Source: Paenibacillus oceani (GTDB taxonomy: Bacteria > Bacillota > Bacilli > Paenibacillales > NBRC-103111). From it: 64,000 nucleotides of DNA. The notes under the pieces were generated by a model that worked only from the letters and a program-made list of their open reading frames with translations, searched no databases and was not told where the DNA came from. Each line of letters begins with the position of its first letter. Positions within the stretch are counted from its first letter, which is position 1. The stretch covers positions 62,001-126,000 of the forward strand of contig NZ_JACXJA010000013.1 of NCBI RefSeq assembly GCF_014705615.1. Reading direction: 5' to 3'. Below are positions 18,048 through 27,695 of this stretch, one piece after another. Made by a program: the position numbers and the translations under genes.

Positions 18048-19295
18048 TCACTTGCCCTTCGCGCCGACGTCGGCGGCCAGCGCATGCAGGTCCTTGCCCT
18101 TCAGCGCCCCCTCGATCAGCTCGGGGAGCCGGTCGGGCGTGCAGCCGAAGCAAGGGATGCCGAAGCCGGCCAGCTTGCGCGCCACGTTCTCGTCATACGA
18201 AGGGTTGCCGTTGTCGGACAGGGCCAGCAGGCACAAGACGGTTACGCCCGCCTGCCGCAGCGATTCCATGCGCCGCAGCAGCGCCGCCTGATTGCCTCCC
18301 TCGTACAGGTCGGAGATGACGATGAACAGCGTCTTCTTCGGCTCCGTGACGAACTGCTCGCAATATTCGACCGATTTGTTAATATCGGTCCCGCCACCGA
18401 GCTGGATGCCGAACAGCATATCGACCGGGTCGTGCGCGCACTGCTCGCTCAGGTCGACAACCTCCGTATCGAACGCCACGACTCGCGTGTCGAGCGACGG
18501 AAGGCTGGCGAAGATCGAGCCGATGACCGAGGCATAGATGACCGAGTCGGCCATCGAGCCGCTCTGGTCGATATCGAGAATGACCGTCCACTCCTTGCTC
18601 CGTCTGGCCCGGTCGAAGAAATAAAACTTTTCCGGAATGAGCCTGCGGCTCTCCGTATCGTAATGCTTCAGGTTGCGCCGGATCGTCGCCTTCCAGTCCA
18701 TGCTGCTGATCGACGGAAGCGGCGAATGCCTGCGGCGGTTCAGAGCGCCTGTCACAGCGCTGCGCAGCTCGCTTTCGAGCCGCTTCTTGATCTCCTCGAC
18801 AACCGTCCGGACAAGCTGCCGCGCCGTATCCTTCGTCTTCTCCGGAATTCTGCCCCGCAGCGACATCAGCGTCGCAACCATGCGCAAGTCCGGCTTCACC
18901 TGGGATAACGTCTCCGGCTCGAACAGCAGCTCCTTCAGCCCTTTGCGCTCAATCGCGTCCGACTGGATGACCGACACGACGTCCGACGGGAAAAAGGTAC
19001 GGATGTCGCCGAGCCATTTGGCGAGTCTGGGCGAGGAGGAGCCCAGTCCGGCGGACCTTCGCCTGGGCGGGCCGCCGCCCGAACCGTCTCCGGCCGTATC
19101 GTCGTAGATCGCCGCCAGCGCCTCGTCCATCATGCCGGCTTCCTCGTCGAGCAGCCCCGCGCCCTGTGCAAAGCCGCTAAGCTTCTCTTCGGAATCGCGT
19201 CCCAAAATAAGCCGCCAGCGCCGCAAATGCTCCAGTTCGGGCTCGCCTGTCTTCGAGGAGGAGCCGTTATCCGGTACAAGCTGTTGATCGGTCAA
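18048..19295 (-). CDS. VWA domain protein (CoxE-like), last gene of the MoxR/SWIM cluster
   Basis: This 415-residue protein uses a TTG start at 19295, 8 bp after a perfect AAAGGAGG. The N-terminal half is helical and low in motifs, with a Gly/Pro/Arg-rich linker near 70-90. The C-terminal von Willebrand A domain has a complete MIDAS start, D243-Q-S-G-S247, followed by a conserved Thr/Asp later (LGGGTDINKSVEY), so it should bind Mg2+. VWA proteins of this kind act as partners of MoxR AAA+ ATPases, usually in remodelling or metal insertion into a target. It follows the DUF5682-like gene by 38 bp and the MoxR gene two genes earlier, so it completes a five-gene operon. Confidence 0.85.
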   Translation of the reverse strand: MTDQQLVPDNGSSSKTGEPELEHLRRWRLILGRDSEEKLSGFAQGAGLLDEEAGMMDEALAAIYDDTAGDGSGGGPPRRRSAGLGSSSPRLAKWLGDIRTFFPSDVVSVIQSDAIERKGLKELLFEPETLSQVKPDLRMVATLMSLRGRIPEKTKDTARQLVRTVVEEIKKRLESELRSAVTGALNRRRHSPLPSISSMDWKATIRRNLKHYDTESRRLIPEKFYFFDRARRSKEWTVILDIDQSGSMADSVIYASVIGSIFASLPSLDTRVVAFDTEVVDLSEQCAHDPVDMLFGIQLGGGTDINKSVEYCEQFVTEPKKTLFIVISDLYEGGNQAALLRRMESLRQAGVTVLCLLALSDNGNPSYDENVARKLAGFGIPCFGCTPDRLPELIEGALKGKDLHALAADVGAKGK

Positions 19296-19333
19296 TGGAT
19301 GTTCCTCCTTTCGGTCATGTTTGATTAAGGCGG

Positions 19334-21934
19334 TTAACCTTCCTTATCGTGAAAAAACTCCGTAAAATCGAATTCGTTCAGCTCTTCCAGCTTCTCTCTT
19401 TCTTCCTCGCTGAGAGGTCCGAGCAGCATATTCGCCGACTGCTCGCTGCCGATTCCCCACAGCTCGCCCATCATATCGGCAACGGACGTTTTCTCCCGCG
19501 CCTCGAACAGACTGAACGCACGGCGCAGGAAGACGAGCGCCCGGCGGAACTGATCGCCGTCCAGCGACCGGATATAAGCGTCGAGCTGACGCCATAACGC
19601 TTCCCGGGACAGCAGCGCATACCGGTTGCGCATCGACAGCCCTTCGAACCAGCCCGCTCCCACGTCCGCCGGGATGCCCGGAGACAGCCGGCGCGACACT
19701 TCCCGCGCCACCCGCTCGTCTTCCGTCTCTCCCCGCTCCAGCAGAATGGCAAAAGCAAGTCCAGACAGCTTCGCGTTCCGGTCGTCCCGCTCCGCCAGCA
19801 TCTGGAGCTGGCGAAGCCAGGCGCCGTCGTCGACAAGCTCGTGAAACTCCTGCGACACCCGGTGCAACTCGCCCATCGCAGCCGCAATCTCGCCGGCCGC
19901 TTCGTCGCTGCAAGACGCCGCATCGACGAGCAGCAGCGACGCGCGCAGAAACAGCTGCTGCAACAGCGGCTCCAGAGATGCCGTATCCATCCGGCGAATA
20001 TCGCCATAGCCCAGCAGCACCGACAGCTCGCGCGCCGCGCCCGCGAGGTGCGGCACGCTGCCCCCGTCCACGGCGAGCCGCTGCAGCGTCGACCGGGCGT
20101 CGTCCATCGCCTCGGGCAGACCGCATTCGCACGCCTCTCTGACGATGCGGGACGCTTCACGGATGTCGGTGCAGCTCTCCAGACGTTCGCGGATGACGTA
20201 AGCCGCCGCCCATTCCACCGTTTCGCCCTTCAGCGTCGATTCGACCATCCGGATCTCCGCTTCCGGAGTCCACTGCAGCACCCAATGCTCCGCCCAGGTC
20301 GCCCCGTCCTGACGAACGTTATGTTTCCGGGCGAAGCCGATCTCCAGCAGCCGGAGCCGGTGCAGGAAAACCGAACGGGCCAAATCGATAAAAGCGGCCT
20401 CCTCCGATTTGACGCGGCGGTTCTCGCGCAGATCTAGCTCGAGGTCGGCCGCTACGGCCGATTTGTATTTGTCCAGCTTCAGCTTTTTCAAATACCGGTT
20501 GAAGTCGTCCTGAATCGGCGTCTGGCTGACGCCTTCCGGCAGCGAGCCGATCGCGGTGCCTACGTCCGTCCGGGCCAAAGCTTCGGCCACAGCCGACGGC
20601 TCCCCGAACCCGAGACAGACGATCGCCGCGTCGCGCAAATCTTTCCAGACCGGCAGACGCCCGCCCCTCATCGAGGCAAGCGATTCGGCCAGCCGGACCC
20701 CTTCGATGACCGAAGCCGTCGAACGGAACGTGCCTTCCCCGCGCATGGAAGCGGCCACCTTCGACATGTACAGCGAAGGCAGCTTGGCCGCATCGCCCTG
20801 TCTCAAGCAGTCCCACATCAATCCGAAGTAAGCCGGAGCCGGGTTGCCCGCCCCGTAGCCGGAATGGGTGGACAGCTTGTACGACGAATACGGCATCAAC
20901 GTCATTTTCGTCGCCGCCTTGGGCAGCGCCTTCAGCTCCTTGTCGGTCATCGCCGGCAGCGATAGATCGAGCGCGGACGCATGGTACGCCCCAGTCACGA
21001 CAACGATGCGTCCTGCTTCGTATCCGGCCTTGAGCGCCTCGGCGATGCGGCGGCGCATATACGATTCGCGGATCGCATTGTAAGCCGCTTCCCGCGGATC
21101 GGCGATACGCTCCTCCGCCTCCATCAGGCTGCGCATCTGCGCGGAGAACGCATAGGCCGACTGGCGGTACGTATCGGACCGGTCGCTATGCTCGAAATGA
21201 CGCTCCCAGTAGCTCTCGTAATCGTGCTCCCCCGCCAGATCGGCAATCCGCTCATACAAGCCGTTCTGGCGGATGTAATAGTCCCTGCGGCGGTTATCTG
21301 CAGCCGGATCGCTCCCTTGTCCCGCCGCATGCCCGTTATCGCCCGCATCGCCTTGCGAATCATCCGCACCGGCACCAGCATGGGCACCGGCATCGACGCC
21401 GCCGTCAGCACCGGCCTCCTCACGGCCTTCGCCTGCGGCCCCATCGCCCCGCAACCCCGCAGCTTCCTCCTCCAGCGCCGCTTCCGCTGCTGCTCTCCTC
21501 GCCCGGTCATACAGCACGACGGCGGCATCCGACGGCAAGTCCATAAACTCCGCACGCGCGCCGTTCTCCGTCGCCCAGACGAACGCCTGATACTCCGGAG
21601 AATACTCCGCCAGCGGAAATACGAGCGTACGAATCGGAAGCTGGTCGGTATAAGCGAGGATCGCGATCGGAGGCACTACCCCGGCCGCTGTCACTTGGCC
21701 GATCAGGCCCGTCGCGTCGGATGGCCCTTCCACGAGGACGAGCTGCGGCCGGACCCGGTCGAGAAAAGCGCGCAGATGCAGCGCCCCTGCCGGGGATAAA
21801 TGCCGGATGCCGAATACATGCACGCCCTGCCCATCCCCGCTGCCGTCTACACCGGACCCTGTCTTCCGCTCCTCTATTGCGACAGCCGCAGCTGCAACAG
21901 CCGCCTTGCCCGAATGTTCAGCACCTGCCCGCAT
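19334..21934 (-). CDS. DUF5682-like protein of the MoxR/SWIM/VWA cluster
   Basis: This 866-residue protein starts at the ATG at 21934 behind AAAAGGAG; an earlier in-frame ATG would overlap the MoxR gene. The N-terminal domain (about residues 35-330) has VHVFGIRHLSPAGALHLR, VLVEGPSD and, later, VVTGAYHASAL. The conserved H, E and H pattern recalls the TraB/ChaN/erythromycin-esterase type of fold, but that link is my inference. Residues about 150-215 form an Asp/Gly/Ala-rich low-complexity insert. The rest is helical. I recognise the family (DUF5682) from its context with MoxR, SWIM and VWA genes. Its activity is unknown. Confidence 0.75.
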   Translation of the reverse strand: MRAGAEHSGKAAVAAAAVAIEERKTGSGVDGSGDGQGVHVFGIRHLSPAGALHLRAFLDRVRPQLVLVEGPSDATGLIGQVTAAGVVPPIAILAYTDQLPIRTLVFPLAEYSPEYQAFVWATENGARAEFMDLPSDAAVVLYDRARRAAAEAALEEEAAGLRGDGAAGEGREEAGADGGVDAGAHAGAGADDSQGDAGDNGHAAGQGSDPAADNRRRDYYIRQNGLYERIADLAGEHDYESYWERHFEHSDRSDTYRQSAYAFSAQMRSLMEAEERIADPREAAYNAIRESYMRRRIAEALKAGYEAGRIVVVTGAYHASALDLSLPAMTDKELKALPKAATKMTLMPYSSYKLSTHSGYGAGNPAPAYFGLMWDCLRQGDAAKLPSLYMSKVAASMRGEGTFRSTASVIEGVRLAESLASMRGGRLPVWKDLRDAAIVCLGFGEPSAVAEALARTDVGTAIGSLPEGVSQTPIQDDFNRYLKKLKLDKYKSAVAADLELDLRENRRVKSEEAAFIDLARSVFLHRLRLLEIGFARKHNVRQDGATWAEHWVLQWTPEAEIRMVESTLKGETVEWAAAYVIRERLESCTDIREASRIVREACECGLPEAMDDARSTLQRLAVDGGSVPHLAGAARELSVLLGYGDIRRMDTASLEPLLQQLFLRASLLLVDAASCSDEAAGEIAAAMGELHRVSQEFHELVDDGAWLRQLQMLAERDDRNAKLSGLAFAILLERGETEDERVAREVSRRLSPGIPADVGAGWFEGLSMRNRYALLSREALWRQLDAYIRSLDGDQFRRALVFLRRAFSLFEAREKTSVADMMGELWGIGSEQSANMLLGPLSEEEREKLEELNEFDFTEFFHDKEG

Positions 21935-21969
21935 GTCCGTCCACTCCTTTTCCCGGCTGTTCTCCGCGA

Positions 21970-23070
21970 TCAATCGTTCAGCTCCCGGCATGCGTTGTAC
22001 AGGCTGCGCCATTCCGATCCCCGCTTTTTCATGACGTTTTCGAGATACTCCTTCCAGGCGATCCGGTCTTTCTCCTCGTCCTTCACGATCGCGCCCTGCA
22101 AGCCCGCCGCCAGATCCTCGTCGGCAATAGACCCGCCGCCGAAGCTTGCCGCCAGCGCCATGCTGTTCGTTAAGAGCGAGATCGCTTCAGCTGTCGAAAT
22201 GACGCCGCTCGGCGGCTTCACCTTTTCCTTGCCGTCAAGCGTCATGCCGACGCGAAGCTCGCGGAATACAGTGACGATTTTGCGGATCGCCTCTTCCTCC
22301 GGCGGCGCCGATTTCAGCTCGTAGCTCGCGGCGATCTCCCTCACCCGCTTGCGGACGATGTCCACTTCCGTCTCCAGCTCGTTCGGCGCCGGAAGGACAA
22401 GGATGTTGAACCGGCGCTTCAGCGCCGCCGACATCTCATTCACGCCGCGATCCCGCGTGTTGGCCGTAGCGATGATCGAGAAGCCGCGCGCCGCCGACAC
22501 CTCGCGGGCCAGCTCCGGTATGGCGATCGATTTCTCGGACAAAATCGAGATCAGCGCATCCTGTACCTCCGAAGCGCAGCGCGATATTTCTTCAAACCGG
22601 GCGATACCGCCGGTTTCCATCGCACGATAGATCGGGCTTTTGAGCAAAGCCTGATCAGACGGTCCGTTCGCCAGCAGCATCGCATAGTTCCACGAATAGC
22701 GGACATGCTCCTCGCTCGTCCCCGCCGTTCCTTGAATCACTTTGGACGAATCGCCGTGAATGGCGGCGGTCAAATTCTCGGACAGCCACGACTTCGCCGT
22801 CCCCGGCTCGCCGATCAGCATAAGCGCCCGGTCGGTCAGCAGCGTAGCGATCGCGATCTCGACGAGTCTGCGGTTGCCGATATATTTCGGCGTAATCTGG
22901 ACGCCTCCGACTTCGCCGCCCGTCAGGAACGTCAGCACCGCCTTGGGCGACAGCTGCCATCCCGCCGGCTTCGCATCCCGGTCCATCGCTTTCAGCGCCT
23001 GCAGCTCCGACTCATACAGTTTCTCAGCCGGCAATCTTAGTACATTTTGCGTTTGATCCATTCGATCCAT
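21970..23070 (-). CDS. MoxR-type AAA+ ATPase
   Basis: This 366-residue AAA+ protein has Walker A GEPGTAKS at residues 87-94, a Walker B-like IARFEEI near 154-160, and a sensor segment TANTRDRGVNEMSAALKRRF near 207-226. These are typical of the MoxR/RavA branch. The ATG at 23070 has AAAGGAG just upstream. The start lies inside the end of the preceding gene (34-bp overlap), suggesting coupled translation. The ATPase is the likely motor of the cluster, working with the VWA protein on an unknown target. The C-terminal lid is complete and nothing looks broken. Confidence 0.9.
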   Translation of the reverse strand: MDRMDQTQNVLRLPAEKLYESELQALKAMDRDAKPAGWQLSPKAVLTFLTGGEVGGVQITPKYIGNRRLVEIAIATLLTDRALMLIGEPGTAKSWLSENLTAAIHGDSSKVIQGTAGTSEEHVRYSWNYAMLLANGPSDQALLKSPIYRAMETGGIARFEEISRCASEVQDALISILSEKSIAIPELAREVSAARGFSIIATANTRDRGVNEMSAALKRRFNILVLPAPNELETEVDIVRKRVREIAASYELKSAPPEEEAIRKIVTVFRELRVGMTLDGKEKVKPPSGVISTAEAISLLTNSMALAASFGGGSIADEDLAAGLQGAIVKDEEKDRIAWKEYLENVMKKRGSEWRSLYNACRELND

Positions 23071-24908
23071 CCCGCTCCTTTAGTGGTTTGTTCCGGTTGT
23101 TCCGGTTTGGCTCCGATCAGCTCGGCGATTTCAAGCATTTCATTTTTAACGCCTTCATAGGCGAGTCCTTCGGCATACATTCGCAGTCTGTCCGCATATT
23201 CACGCGGCAGCTGCAGGAGCAGCGCAGCTTTTTCCCGGTCGAGGTAATACAGCTGTCTCGAGGTCATCGCCTCGAACGCCTTCATCGTGAGCTCGGCCGC
23301 TTCCGCATGCCCCAGTCGGAATAAGGCCAGCAAAATGTGCACCGTCCCGTGCTTAATCAGCTTCGGTTCGGCTGCAAATTTACCGGACAAGTAAGCCTCG
23401 ACTTTGTCGTCCGGCCCTTGCACCAGACGGCATACCAGCTCCGTCTCGTCCAGCTCAATGAACCGGTATATCCAGCGGCCGTCCCACTCCTTCGGGGACC
23501 GTTCCCGCTCCTCGTCGTGGTCCTCCATGATGTCGAAGCGCAAAGCGGCATTCCGCATCACCTCAAGCAATTCCTTCGCCTCGGCCTGCTTCCGGTTGCG
23601 TACGAACGGCTCGTAAGCGTCGTACCATTCGGCAGCCGTCAGGGCGCGCATAGCGGCGCGGAAACTGTACGACAGCAACCGCAGATCGCGCCGGTCGCGC
23701 AAATCGTGCAAGAACAAGTCCGTCCCGGACGTCTCCATATCGAGCAGCAGCCCGGCCGCCTGCTCACGGAGATTCGCCGCTTCCTTCGCGGGCAGCGTCG
23801 TGTCCGGCACCAGATTCATCAGAAAGGCGGCGACCGCAGGCTCCCGTTTCCCGTCGAGCGCCTGCAGCGCGTAGTGAAGCTTCTCCGCCGCAGCGGCGGC
23901 GGCTTTTTCTTTCGCCGCTTTGTCCGCGGAAGCATCCGCTTGCCCTTCCGAACGGAGCTGATCGGTAAGCGCTGCGGCATACCCGATCACCTCTGCCGTT
24001 AACCGTTCATTGCCGCACAGGCGGACCGGTTCGACGGCGATATCCTGATCTTTGCTTCGAAGCGCCTCCAGCAGCCGGGCTGCCGCATTTCCGGTTCCCA
24101 GACCGGCCAAGGCGTGCAGAGCGGCACGGCGAACCTCTTTTTTCTTATCCCGGGACTGCTCCAATAGGTACGCTTCCTGGCCGGGGTAATCGGCGAGCAG
24201 CTCGATCGCCGCGATCCGGACTTCCTGGGAGCCCTCGCTTGCAGCCCGCACGACAAGCTCTTCCGCTCCGGCGTTAGTCAGCCGGTGAATCAATTGCAGC
24301 TTGCGGGCGTCGCCCCTGCCTCCCTCCAGTTCAAGCCGGTTATCCAAGATCGGCAGCGCCGGCGTCCCGATCGCCGGAAGGACATGGGCCGCGACGAATT
24401 CGGCAATCTCGGACGAAGGGTCCTCCAAGGCGATCACCGCCGGCACATGCGTCCGCATATCTGCAAACAGCCCGGCTTCGCACGCCTGCCGGATCACCTC
24501 CAGCCGCCCCGAGCCGCGCTCGGTCAGCGCGTCGATCAGCGGCTTCAACTGGCGGAACGTTGCCGGCGTCGCCAAAGCGAACGCCCCGCTCCCCGCATCG
24601 CCGCCAAGCGGTTCGTAAGGCTCAAACTCCCGGAACCCGCCCTTCGTATCGGCATCGCCTTGCGTATACAGGATCGCGTGCAGCAGCGCGCCGAGCTCCA
24701 GCAGCTTGCCCGGCGCCCGCTCCCGGTCGGCCTCGCACAGCTGCGAGACGGCGTCGGCCACCTTCCCGAGCACCGGAGCGGTGCCGGACAGATGCCGGAG
24801 CTGCGGCACCAGCTTGGCCAGACGCAAATCCCCCGCAGCCAGGCCGCTCCCCGCTATGAACAACCGGCGCACTTCCCGGTGCAAATCGGTTAATACTAGA
24901 ATGCTCAA
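23037..24908 (-). CDS. DUF5691-like helical-repeat protein
   Basis: This 623-residue protein is almost entirely alpha-helical, with HEAT-like repeats in the middle (for example ELVVRAASEGSQEVRIAAIELLADYPG and KKEVRRAALHALAGLG near 235-290), so it is probably a scaffold. I assign DUF5691 from its overall look and its constant position between SWIM and MoxR genes. The ATG at 24908 is 15 bp from AAAGGAG; a TTG two codons earlier (24914) has better spacing and may be the real start. It overlaps the MoxR gene by 34 bp. Confidence 0.7.
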   Translation of the reverse strand: MSILVLTDLHREVRRLFIAGSGLAAGDLRLAKLVPQLRHLSGTAPVLGKVADAVSQLCEADRERAPGKLLELGALLHAILYTQGDADTKGGFREFEPYEPLGGDAGSGAFALATPATFRQLKPLIDALTERGSGRLEVIRQACEAGLFADMRTHVPAVIALEDPSSEIAEFVAAHVLPAIGTPALPILDNRLELEGGRGDARKLQLIHRLTNAGAEELVVRAASEGSQEVRIAAIELLADYPGQEAYLLEQSRDKKKEVRRAALHALAGLGTGNAAARLLEALRSKDQDIAVEPVRLCGNERLTAEVIGYAAALTDQLRSEGQADASADKAAKEKAAAAAAEKLHYALQALDGKREPAVAAFLMNLVPDTTLPAKEAANLREQAAGLLLDMETSGTDLFLHDLRDRRDLRLLSYSFRAAMRALTAAEWYDAYEPFVRNRKQAEAKELLEVMRNAALRFDIMEDHDEERERSPKEWDGRWIYRFIELDETELVCRLVQGPDDKVEAYLSGKFAAEPKLIKHGTVHILLALFRLGHAEAAELTMKAFEAMTSRQLYYLDREKAALLLQLPREYADRLRMYAEGLAYEGVKNEMLEIAELIGAKPEQPEQTTKGAGWIEWIKRKMY

Positions 24909-24959
24909 CGGTCCGTGCTCCTTTCTTCAAACTGTCATCACAAACCAGAAGCTCCCGAA

Positions 24960-26429
24960 TCAGTAAATGAACCGCACCGTCTCCGTCCCGGTGACAAGGC
25001 AGAGCGGCTGGGCGATCAGGCTGCCGTCCAGCAAATCCTGCTCGAACATAACGAGCATCGCCTGGTCGCGGCATATGTGCTCCCCGAGCAGCGGCAGCAG
25101 TTGCATGCCGGGATGGGACAGGGAGCGGATGTCTCCGAGCGTCAGCCTTTTGCCGGCCTCGTCCTCCAGCACGTACCGCCCGCCGGCCACGCCCAGCTTG
25201 GCATAGGACAGCAGCACGACCGGACGTTTGTCGGACAGCGGATTTTTCAGTTCATTTTTAACAGCCTTAATCGTTTCCGCGAATAATCGTTTGCCATGTG
25301 AAATAACGGCGGCGCGGTCTTCCGGCGTCGTGTCCCGCATCGTCATCTCTTCCCAGCGGGCTCGGGGCGTCCACTGTCCGGGGTATACGAACAATTCCTT
25401 CGCCTTAACGACGGAAAAGCACGAATCCTCTTCCTTCATATACTTGGCCGCACGATACGGCCGATATGTCCGGACGGTGTGCAGCTCGCCCGTGTCCAGC
25501 CGAATCCACCAGCCCTCGTCCACGTATTCGCCCCGCGCCTCATTTCCATAAGAACGGAACGCCAGCTGCAGCAGCTCGACATCCGAACGGACGAGCCCGT
25601 ATTCCTTCAGCTCCGCCGCCTGCCACGCATGACCGATCGACTCCTCGACTGGCGAGACAGTGTCCATCGGACCTTCCGGATTTTGCCGCTTGCCTTCGAT
25701 GTAGTCCCTGCTTTTCTGGACCAGCATATGGAGCAGCGTCAGCTTGTCCATCGCCTCTGTGTACATCCGCTCCTGGTCGTCCCCGCTTTCCAGTACGAGC
25801 AGCAGCTCGCGGAAAGCGCTCTGCAGTCCCGGCACGTAGTAGTTGCCGAGCTGCTTCGCCTGGTCGTCCAGCATCTTCATCGTTTTCGCGTCCAGGGAGG
25901 CGAAGCCGGATTGGACGATCTGCCGGACCAGCTTGTCGAGCAGCTCGATCCCTTCCAGCTGGGCAGCCATCTTTTTGACGAGTGCGGACTTGTTCGTCTT
26001 ACGCTTGGCGGTTGCCGTCTCGCCCCCCGCCGCCGTGGATTCGGCTACTTCCTTCTTTTTCTCCTCGCGCTGCTCGATCTTGCTCCGCTTATCCGCCACA
26101 TCCTCGGGAACGTCCTCTACGTCAAAAGGTTTGCCTCCCGCATATGCGTAAAGTAGCCCAAGATTATGCTTGCACGGAAATTGCCGGCTTGGACAGCTGC
26201 AACGGAACACCGGACTTTCCGGCTTGACGAAGTCGGCCGAGCACCGGTACGGATCTTTGCCGCTTCCTTTGCACTCTCCGAACAGCAGCGTCCCGTCCTC
26301 CGACCGGCACAGCTTCGGAAAGCTGTTTTTCTTCACCAGATCGCGGCCGTTTTTGATCGCCCCTGCATTGGGAGCTATCGAATCGATATAAGCTTCGGTT
26401 ATCTCTATCACACTTGTACCTCGCTGCAT
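24960..26429 (-). CDS. SWIM zinc-finger protein, first gene of the MoxR/VWA cluster
   Basis: This 489-residue protein has a complete SWIM zinc finger, C77-x-C79-x6-C86-x-H88 (FRCSCP to CKH). SWIM domains bind zinc and usually DNA or protein. The central region (about 120-170) is charged and coiled-coil-like; the C-terminal half is unassigned. The ATG at 26429 lacks a good ribosome binding site. A GTG six codons later (26411) has GCGAGGT at proper spacing and is a credible alternative. It leads the minus-strand cluster and ends 51 bp before the next gene. Confidence 0.82.
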   Translation of the reverse strand: MQRGTSVIEITEAYIDSIAPNAGAIKNGRDLVKKNSFPKLCRSEDGTLLFGECKGSGKDPYRCSADFVKPESPVFRCSCPSRQFPCKHNLGLLYAYAGGKPFDVEDVPEDVADKRSKIEQREEKKKEVAESTAAGGETATAKRKTNKSALVKKMAAQLEGIELLDKLVRQIVQSGFASLDAKTMKMLDDQAKQLGNYYVPGLQSAFRELLLVLESGDDQERMYTEAMDKLTLLHMLVQKSRDYIEGKRQNPEGPMDTVSPVEESIGHAWQAAELKEYGLVRSDVELLQLAFRSYGNEARGEYVDEGWWIRLDTGELHTVRTYRPYRAAKYMKEEDSCFSVVKAKELFVYPGQWTPRARWEEMTMRDTTPEDRAAVISHGKRLFAETIKAVKNELKNPLSDKRPVVLLSYAKLGVAGGRYVLEDEAGKRLTLGDIRSLSHPGMQLLPLLGEHICRDQAMLVMFEQDLLDGSLIAQPLCLVTGTETVRFIY

Positions 26430-26513
26430 CTTTTATCGGGATCTGACTAAATGTTTCCACAACCGGATCGGATTTTCCTGTTTGCAACAGGGCCAGTCGG
26501 ACATCCGGCAGCG

Positions 26514-26537
26514 AAAATGAGACTTGCGGCTCATTTT
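26514..26537 (-). terminator. Hairpin with T-runs between nadR and the SWIM gene
   Basis: AAAATGAG at 26514-26521 pairs with CTCATTTT at 26530-26537 around an 8-base loop. Runs of A and T on both sides make it usable on either strand. It lies about 130 bp after the nadR stop. The rest of 26430-26663 shows nothing clear, and no good promoter for the SWIM gene was found. Confidence 0.5.
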
Positions 26538-26663
26538 TTTCATCCGCCCTTACTTGTACGTTATCGTCTGCAGTTCCGTTACAATCCGTGTACCATCCGG
26601 GGAAAAAGCACGCTTCGGGACCAGCCCGACGTTCGCCTGGCTGCATGTGCGGCCGCTTTCCGC

Positions 26664-27695
26664 TTAGAGGGGGTGATCCTGGACCGATACCAGTTCGCCC
26701 AAGCTCCTGTATTTCACATACCGGCTCAGCACCGAATCGACCCGCTCCAACCGCTGCTCCACCGTTCCCTCCAGCGGGATGAACGGGACGTTCCGCTCCA
26801 GCAGATCCGCGACAATCCTCTTCTGAAACGTATGCCGGTGGACGTCGCCGGACCGGTCGGGCGTATCGTCGTACGGGATATCGTCCCCGCATACAAACAC
26901 GAGATCGTACCGGGACACCGCACGTTCGGCCAGTTCCTGAAGCCGCGGCAGCGCGAAGCCGTGATAGTCCAGCGCGAACATATACGTCGTGATCGCGTTC
27001 GTATCGACGAACAAATAGTCGCGGGCTTCGGTTAACGCCGCATTCTCCCGTTCCAGATGCCCTTCGGCAATCTCGACGAGCTGCTCCGGGGTAAGACGCC
27101 GTTCGATCTGATGATTTTCCCAATATTCCCGTCCGTATTCGGGCATCCAGACGGTATTTTTCCGGGCGGCCATCACCTGGGCCGTCGTCGTTTTGCCGGT
27201 GGATGGGGCGCCTACGAACACCGCCTTCGTGACCAGATCGCGGTACACGAGCGGATCGACCAGGTGCCGATGTTCATATGGCGCTGCCCGCACCGCCGTA
27301 CCGGATACCGGACACCGCCCCCGGTCCGGGTCCACCTGCCGGTTCACCGCGCCGAGCGCTTCGCTCATATGCTCCCCGTACTTTTCGCTGGAATAAAAAT
27401 GCGTCACCTTGCACTCCCCTAGCAAACCCAGGATGTAACGCTCCTGCTTCCGCATAATGTCCAGCGTATAGCCGGTCTCAGCCGGGCCGTCCCACGCTTC
27501 GATCACCTCCACAGACGGATACAACGTGCGAATCCAACAGGCGCGAACCATGAGCGGGATCGGAGTCGTCTCCGGACAATCGTAGATCACGACGATGACC
27601 CGGTCTGTTTCGTGCAGCGCCGTCTCCACGAGCAACTGGTGCCCTTTATGAAACGGCGCGAATTTACCAAGCGTTAGTCCTGTCGTTTCAGACAC
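26664..27695 (-). CDS. nadR: NadR-like NMN adenylyltransferase / ribosylnicotinamide kinase
   Basis: This 343-residue bifunctional NAD salvage enzyme lacks the N-terminal HTH of enterobacterial NadR, so it should not be a repressor. The adenylyltransferase domain has GKFAPFHKGH at residues 10-19 and VSGTAVR near 130-136. The kinase domain has Walker A GAPSTGKTT at 162-170 and a VDTNAITTY segment. The start is a GTG with a perfect AAGGAGG 8 bp upstream; a longer in-frame ATG start would extend further into pnuC and has no such site. The start overlaps the end of pnuC by 8 bp, so the two are translationally coupled. Together they import and adenylate nicotinamide riboside or NMN. Confidence 0.88.
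   Translation of the reverse strand: MSETTGLTLGKFAPFHKGHQLLVETALHETDRVIVVIYDCPETTPIPLMVRACWIRTLYPSVEVIEAWDGPAETGYTLDIMRKQERYILGLLGECKVTHFYSSEKYGEHMSEALGAVNRQVDPDRGRCPVSGTAVRAAPYEHRHLVDPLVYRDLVTKAVFVGAPSTGKTTTAQVMAARKNTVWMPEYGREYWENHQIERRLTPEQLVEIAEGHLERENAALTEARDYLFVDTNAITTYMFALDYHGFALPRLQELAERAVSRYDLVFVCGDDIPYDDTPDRSGDVHRHTFQKRIVADLLERNVPFIPLEGTVEQRLERVDSVLSRYVKYRSLGELVSVQDHPL

Noticed and set aside
17766-18908. Plus-strand frame of 380 codons
   Set aside because: It is antisense to the VWA gene and the GC-rich repeats, with no ribosome binding site and no recognisable motif.
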